Of a DNA stretch of 64,000 bases, positions 62,063 to 64,000 are shown piece by piece; the first letter of the stretch is position 1, and the number at the start of each line of letters is the position of its first letter. The notes below the pieces were generated by a model. That model was not told the DNA's origin. It did no database searches and was given only the letters and a program-made list of their open reading frames with translations. The position numbers were made by a program, and so were the translations under genes. The stretch comes from Porphyrobacter sp. TH134. GTDB taxonomy: Bacteria; Pseudomonadota; Alphaproteobacteria; Sphingomonadales; Sphingomonadaceae. Location: contig NZ_PKRO01000016.1 in assembly GCF_002855495.1 (NCBI RefSeq), positions 1 to 64,000 of the forward strand, written 5' to 3'.

Positions 62063-63613
62063 ATGCAAACCAAGCAGACCGTCAACGAAGGGCTCAAGCG
62101 CGCCTATCTGATCACGATCCCCGCCGCCGATCTCACCGCGAAGATCGATGCCGAGATCAAGAAGGTGGCCCCGCAGGTGCGGATGCCCGGCTTCCGTCCG
62201 GGCAAGGTGCCTGCCAACCTCGTCAAGAAGATGCACGGCGAGGCCCTGCACGGTCAGGTGGTCAACGATACGATTCGCGAATCGGTCGACAAGCTGCTGC
62301 GCGACGAAGCGCTGCGCCCCGCGATGCAGCCGGAAATCGGCCTTAACGACGATTACGAGCAGGGCAAGGACGCCGCGATCACCGTCAGCCTCGAAGTGCT
62401 GCCGACCATCGAAGCCCCGAGCATTGACGGGCTGAAGCTGGAAAAGCTGGTCGTGCCGGTGACCGACGCACAGATCGACGAAGCGCTCGGCAACATTGCC
62501 AGCCAGAACAAGAGCTACAAGGACGCCGCCAAGACCAAGAAGGCGGCCGATGGCGATCAGCTGATCATCGATTTCGTCGGCAAGCTGGACGGTGTCGAGT
62601 TTGACGGCGGCAAGGCTGAAGACGCAGCGCTGGTGCTGGGTTCGGGCACCTTCATCCCGGGGTTTGAAGACCAGCTGGTCGGCGTGAAGACCGGTCAGGA
62701 AAAGACCATCACCGTGACCTTCCCGGCCGATTATCAGGCCGCGCATCTCGCAGGCAAGGACGCCACCTTCGACATCACCGTCAAGGCAGTGAAGGTGGAA
62801 ACCGAAACCACGCTGGACGAAGAATTCGCCAAGAGCCTCGGCCTTGATAGCCTCGACAAGCTCAAGGAGATCATGAAGGCGCAGCTGGAACAGCAGACCG
62901 CCGGACTCACGCGCACCCAGATGAAGCGCGCCCTGCTCGATCAGCTGGCCGCAGGCCACAGCTTCGAAGTCCCCGGCACGATGGTTGAGGCCGAATTCGC
63001 CCAGATCTGGGCGCAGCTTCAGCAGGAAGCCGCCCGCGAGGAAGATCCCGCAGCGGCGCTCAAGCAGATCGAGGACGAGAAGGACGAATACAAGTCCATC
63101 GCCGAACGCCGCGTGCGCCTCGGCCTGCTGCTGTCGGAAATCGGCCAGGCCAACGGCGTGGAAGTCACCGGTCAGGAAATGGGCATGCTGATCCAGCAGG
63201 CCGCCCAGCAGTACCGCCCGGAAGATCGCCAGCGTTTCGTTGAATATGTGCAGTCCGATCCGATGGCCGCCGCCCAGCTGCGCGCGCCGCTGTATGAAGA
63301 CAAGGTCGTCGACTTCCTGTTCGACAAGGCCGACGTCACGGAACGCGAAGTGACCATCGAGGAACTTCAGGCCGCGATCGAAGCCGAAGACGGCGCCGAA
63401 GCAGCCCCTGCGCCCAAGAAGGCTGCGGCGAAGAAGAAGGCCCCCGCCAAGAAGGCCGAAGCGGCTGAGGAAGCCCCGGCTGCCGAGGAAAAACCCGCCA
63501 AGAAGGCACCGGCCAAGAAGGCTGCGCCCAAGAAGGAAGCGGCTGCTGCTGAAGAAGCCGAAGCCAAGCCTGCCAAGAAGGCTCCGGCCAAGAAGGCCGC
63601 GGCCAAGAAGTAA
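62063..63613 (+). CDS. tig: Trigger factor with a histone-like Lys/Ala tail
   Basis: Trigger factor is the ribosome-bound chaperone and prolyl isomerase. The 516 residues have the ribosome-binding domain with the signature GFRPGKVP, the FKBP-like PPIase domain (IDFVGKLDGVEFDGGKAEDA, LVLGSGTFIPGFEDQLVG) and the C-terminal chaperone arms. From about residue 440 a 77-residue tail of Ala, Lys, Pro and Glu follows (repeats like KKAPAKKA), with about 21 lysines, similar to histone H1 tails. The ATG at 62063 gives MQTKQTVNEGLKR; the gene follows tRNA-Leu by 61 bp. Confidence 0.95.
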   Translation: MQTKQTVNEGLKRAYLITIPAADLTAKIDAEIKKVAPQVRMPGFRPGKVPANLVKKMHGEALHGQVVNDTIRESVDKLLRDEALRPAMQPEIGLNDDYEQGKDAAITVSLEVLPTIEAPSIDGLKLEKLVVPVTDAQIDEALGNIASQNKSYKDAAKTKKAADGDQLIIDFVGKLDGVEFDGGKAEDAALVLGSGTFIPGFEDQLVGVKTGQEKTITVTFPADYQAAHLAGKDATFDITVKAVKVETETTLDEEFAKSLGLDSLDKLKEIMKAQLEQQTAGLTRTQMKRALLDQLAAGHSFEVPGTMVEAEFAQIWAQLQQEAAREEDPAAALKQIEDEKDEYKSIAERRVRLGLLLSEIGQANGVEVTGQEMGMLIQQAAQQYRPEDRQRFVEYVQSDPMAAAQLRAPLYEDKVVDFLFDKADVTEREVTIEELQAAIEAEDGAEAAPAPKKAAAKKKAPAKKAEAAEEAPAAEEKPAKKAPAKKAAPKKEAAAAEEAEAKPAKKAPAKKAAAKK

Positions 63614-63619
63614 GGCGCT

Positions 63620-63652
63620 CCCCCGGCCCCTTCCTTCCGGGAGGGGCGGGGG
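63620..63652 (+). terminator. GC-rich hairpin after tig
   Basis: CCCCCGGCCCC (63620-63630) pairs imperfectly (one bulge) with GGGGCGGGGG (63643-63652). No T-run follows, so it is a weak terminator or a 3'-end stabiliser for the tig transcript. Confidence 0.45.
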
Positions 63653-63672
63653 TCAGTGCGGCGCCGGGACGC

Positions 63673-64000
63673 TTATTCCTCTACGGGGCGCCACGGACGG
63701 AATGTGGGCGCGGGCAGCTTGGCTGTCCGCGCTTTTTCATAGGCGGCGCCTGCTTTCAGCACGGCATGATCCTGCCACTGCCCGCCCATGATGCTGAAGC
63801 CGATTGGCAGGCCTTCAACCCCGCCCATCGGCACGGTCAGATGCGGGTAGCCTGCAATCGCGGCGAGATAGCCTGCGCCAACGCCGCCGCCGAAATTGTC
63901 GCCGTTGACGAGGTCGGTGCTCCACGCAGGCCCCTGGGTGGGCGCGACAAGGAACGTCACCTTGTTATCGGCCAGCAGCTTGTCGATTCCCTCGACCCGG
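63673..64000 (-). CDS. Amidase family protein, C-terminal part (continues past the window)
   Basis: The frame is open to the window edge. The visible 108 residues are the C-terminal end of an amidase-signature enzyme: VTFLVAPTQGPAWSTDL, the Gly-rich FGGGVGAGYLAAIAGYPHLT, VPMGGVEGLPIGFSIMGG and WQDHAVLKAGAAYEKA. The catalytic Ser-Ser-Lys triad is in the part outside the window, so activity cannot be judged. It converges on tig. Confidence 0.9.
   Translation of the reverse strand, partial: RVEGIDKLLADNKVTFLVAPTQGPAWSTDLVNGDNFGGGVGAGYLAAIAGYPHLTVPMGGVEGLPIGFSIMGGQWQDHAVLKAGAAYEKARTAKLPAPTFRPWRPVEE

Overview
The window is a 64 kb piece of GC-rich alphaproteobacterial chromosome, most likely from a sphingomonad of the Erythrobacteraceae type. 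The evidence is the gene content (an RcdA/DUF1465 protein, DUF3297, DUF6356, a GAF-type PtsP, ArsC, a sphingomonad-style TonB receptor, a trigger factor with a Lys/Ala tail), very dense coding with many 1-4 bp gene overlaps, and frequent GTG/TTG starts. No genus can be named from sequence alone. There is no phage, integrase, insertion sequence or CRISPR array; most of it is core genome.

Left part (0.6-11.4 kb, minus strand): a compact chemosensory operon read as cheA, cheW, cheY, cheB, cheR, a GGDEF-EAL protein and two closely related MCPs. The overlaps suggest one transcript and a link between chemosensing and cyclic-di-GMP. From 11.5 to 24.6 kb lie housekeeping and transport genes: a MATE exporter, a class II aldolase, an orphan [2Fe-2S] protein with odd cysteine spacing, arsC, an MFS exporter, lipB with a small lipoprotein, an OYE-family reductase, an EamA transporter, nadA, an MBL hydrolase and glpK. 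A 0.4 kb patch at 20.07-20.50 kb holds three copies of a REP-like palindrome around a GIY-YIG gene that has lost a normal start codon.

Middle part (24.6-39.5 kb): rcdA-like gene, two small DUF465 genes (one of 55 residues), ptsP, a RodZ-like protein, cpoB/ybgF overlapping tilS, an L,D-transpeptidase, a TPR protein, rimO, a potassium channel, and serS-surE separated by a long inverted repeat that has supplied the end of serS.

Right part (39.6-64 kb): a TonB receptor divergent from a TetR regulator and a PiuC-type dioxygenase, sharing a palindromic operator/promoter; an M14 metallopeptidase; tRNA-Val; sppA; pyrB with a dihydroorotase that lacks its metal ligands; a ParA-like ATPase plus ribbon-helix-helix-like partner flanked by two SPOR-domain envelope proteins; DUF418 and DUF5946 proteins; bfd and bfr behind 7-1-7 Fur-like palindromes; der; tRNA-Leu; tig; and the end of an amidase gene that runs off the window.

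The most promising less-described items are the ParA/RHH/SPOR locus, the REP elements with their GIY-YIG gene, the CheA with a degenerate receiver tail, the pseudo-dihydroorotase and the orphan Fe-S protein.
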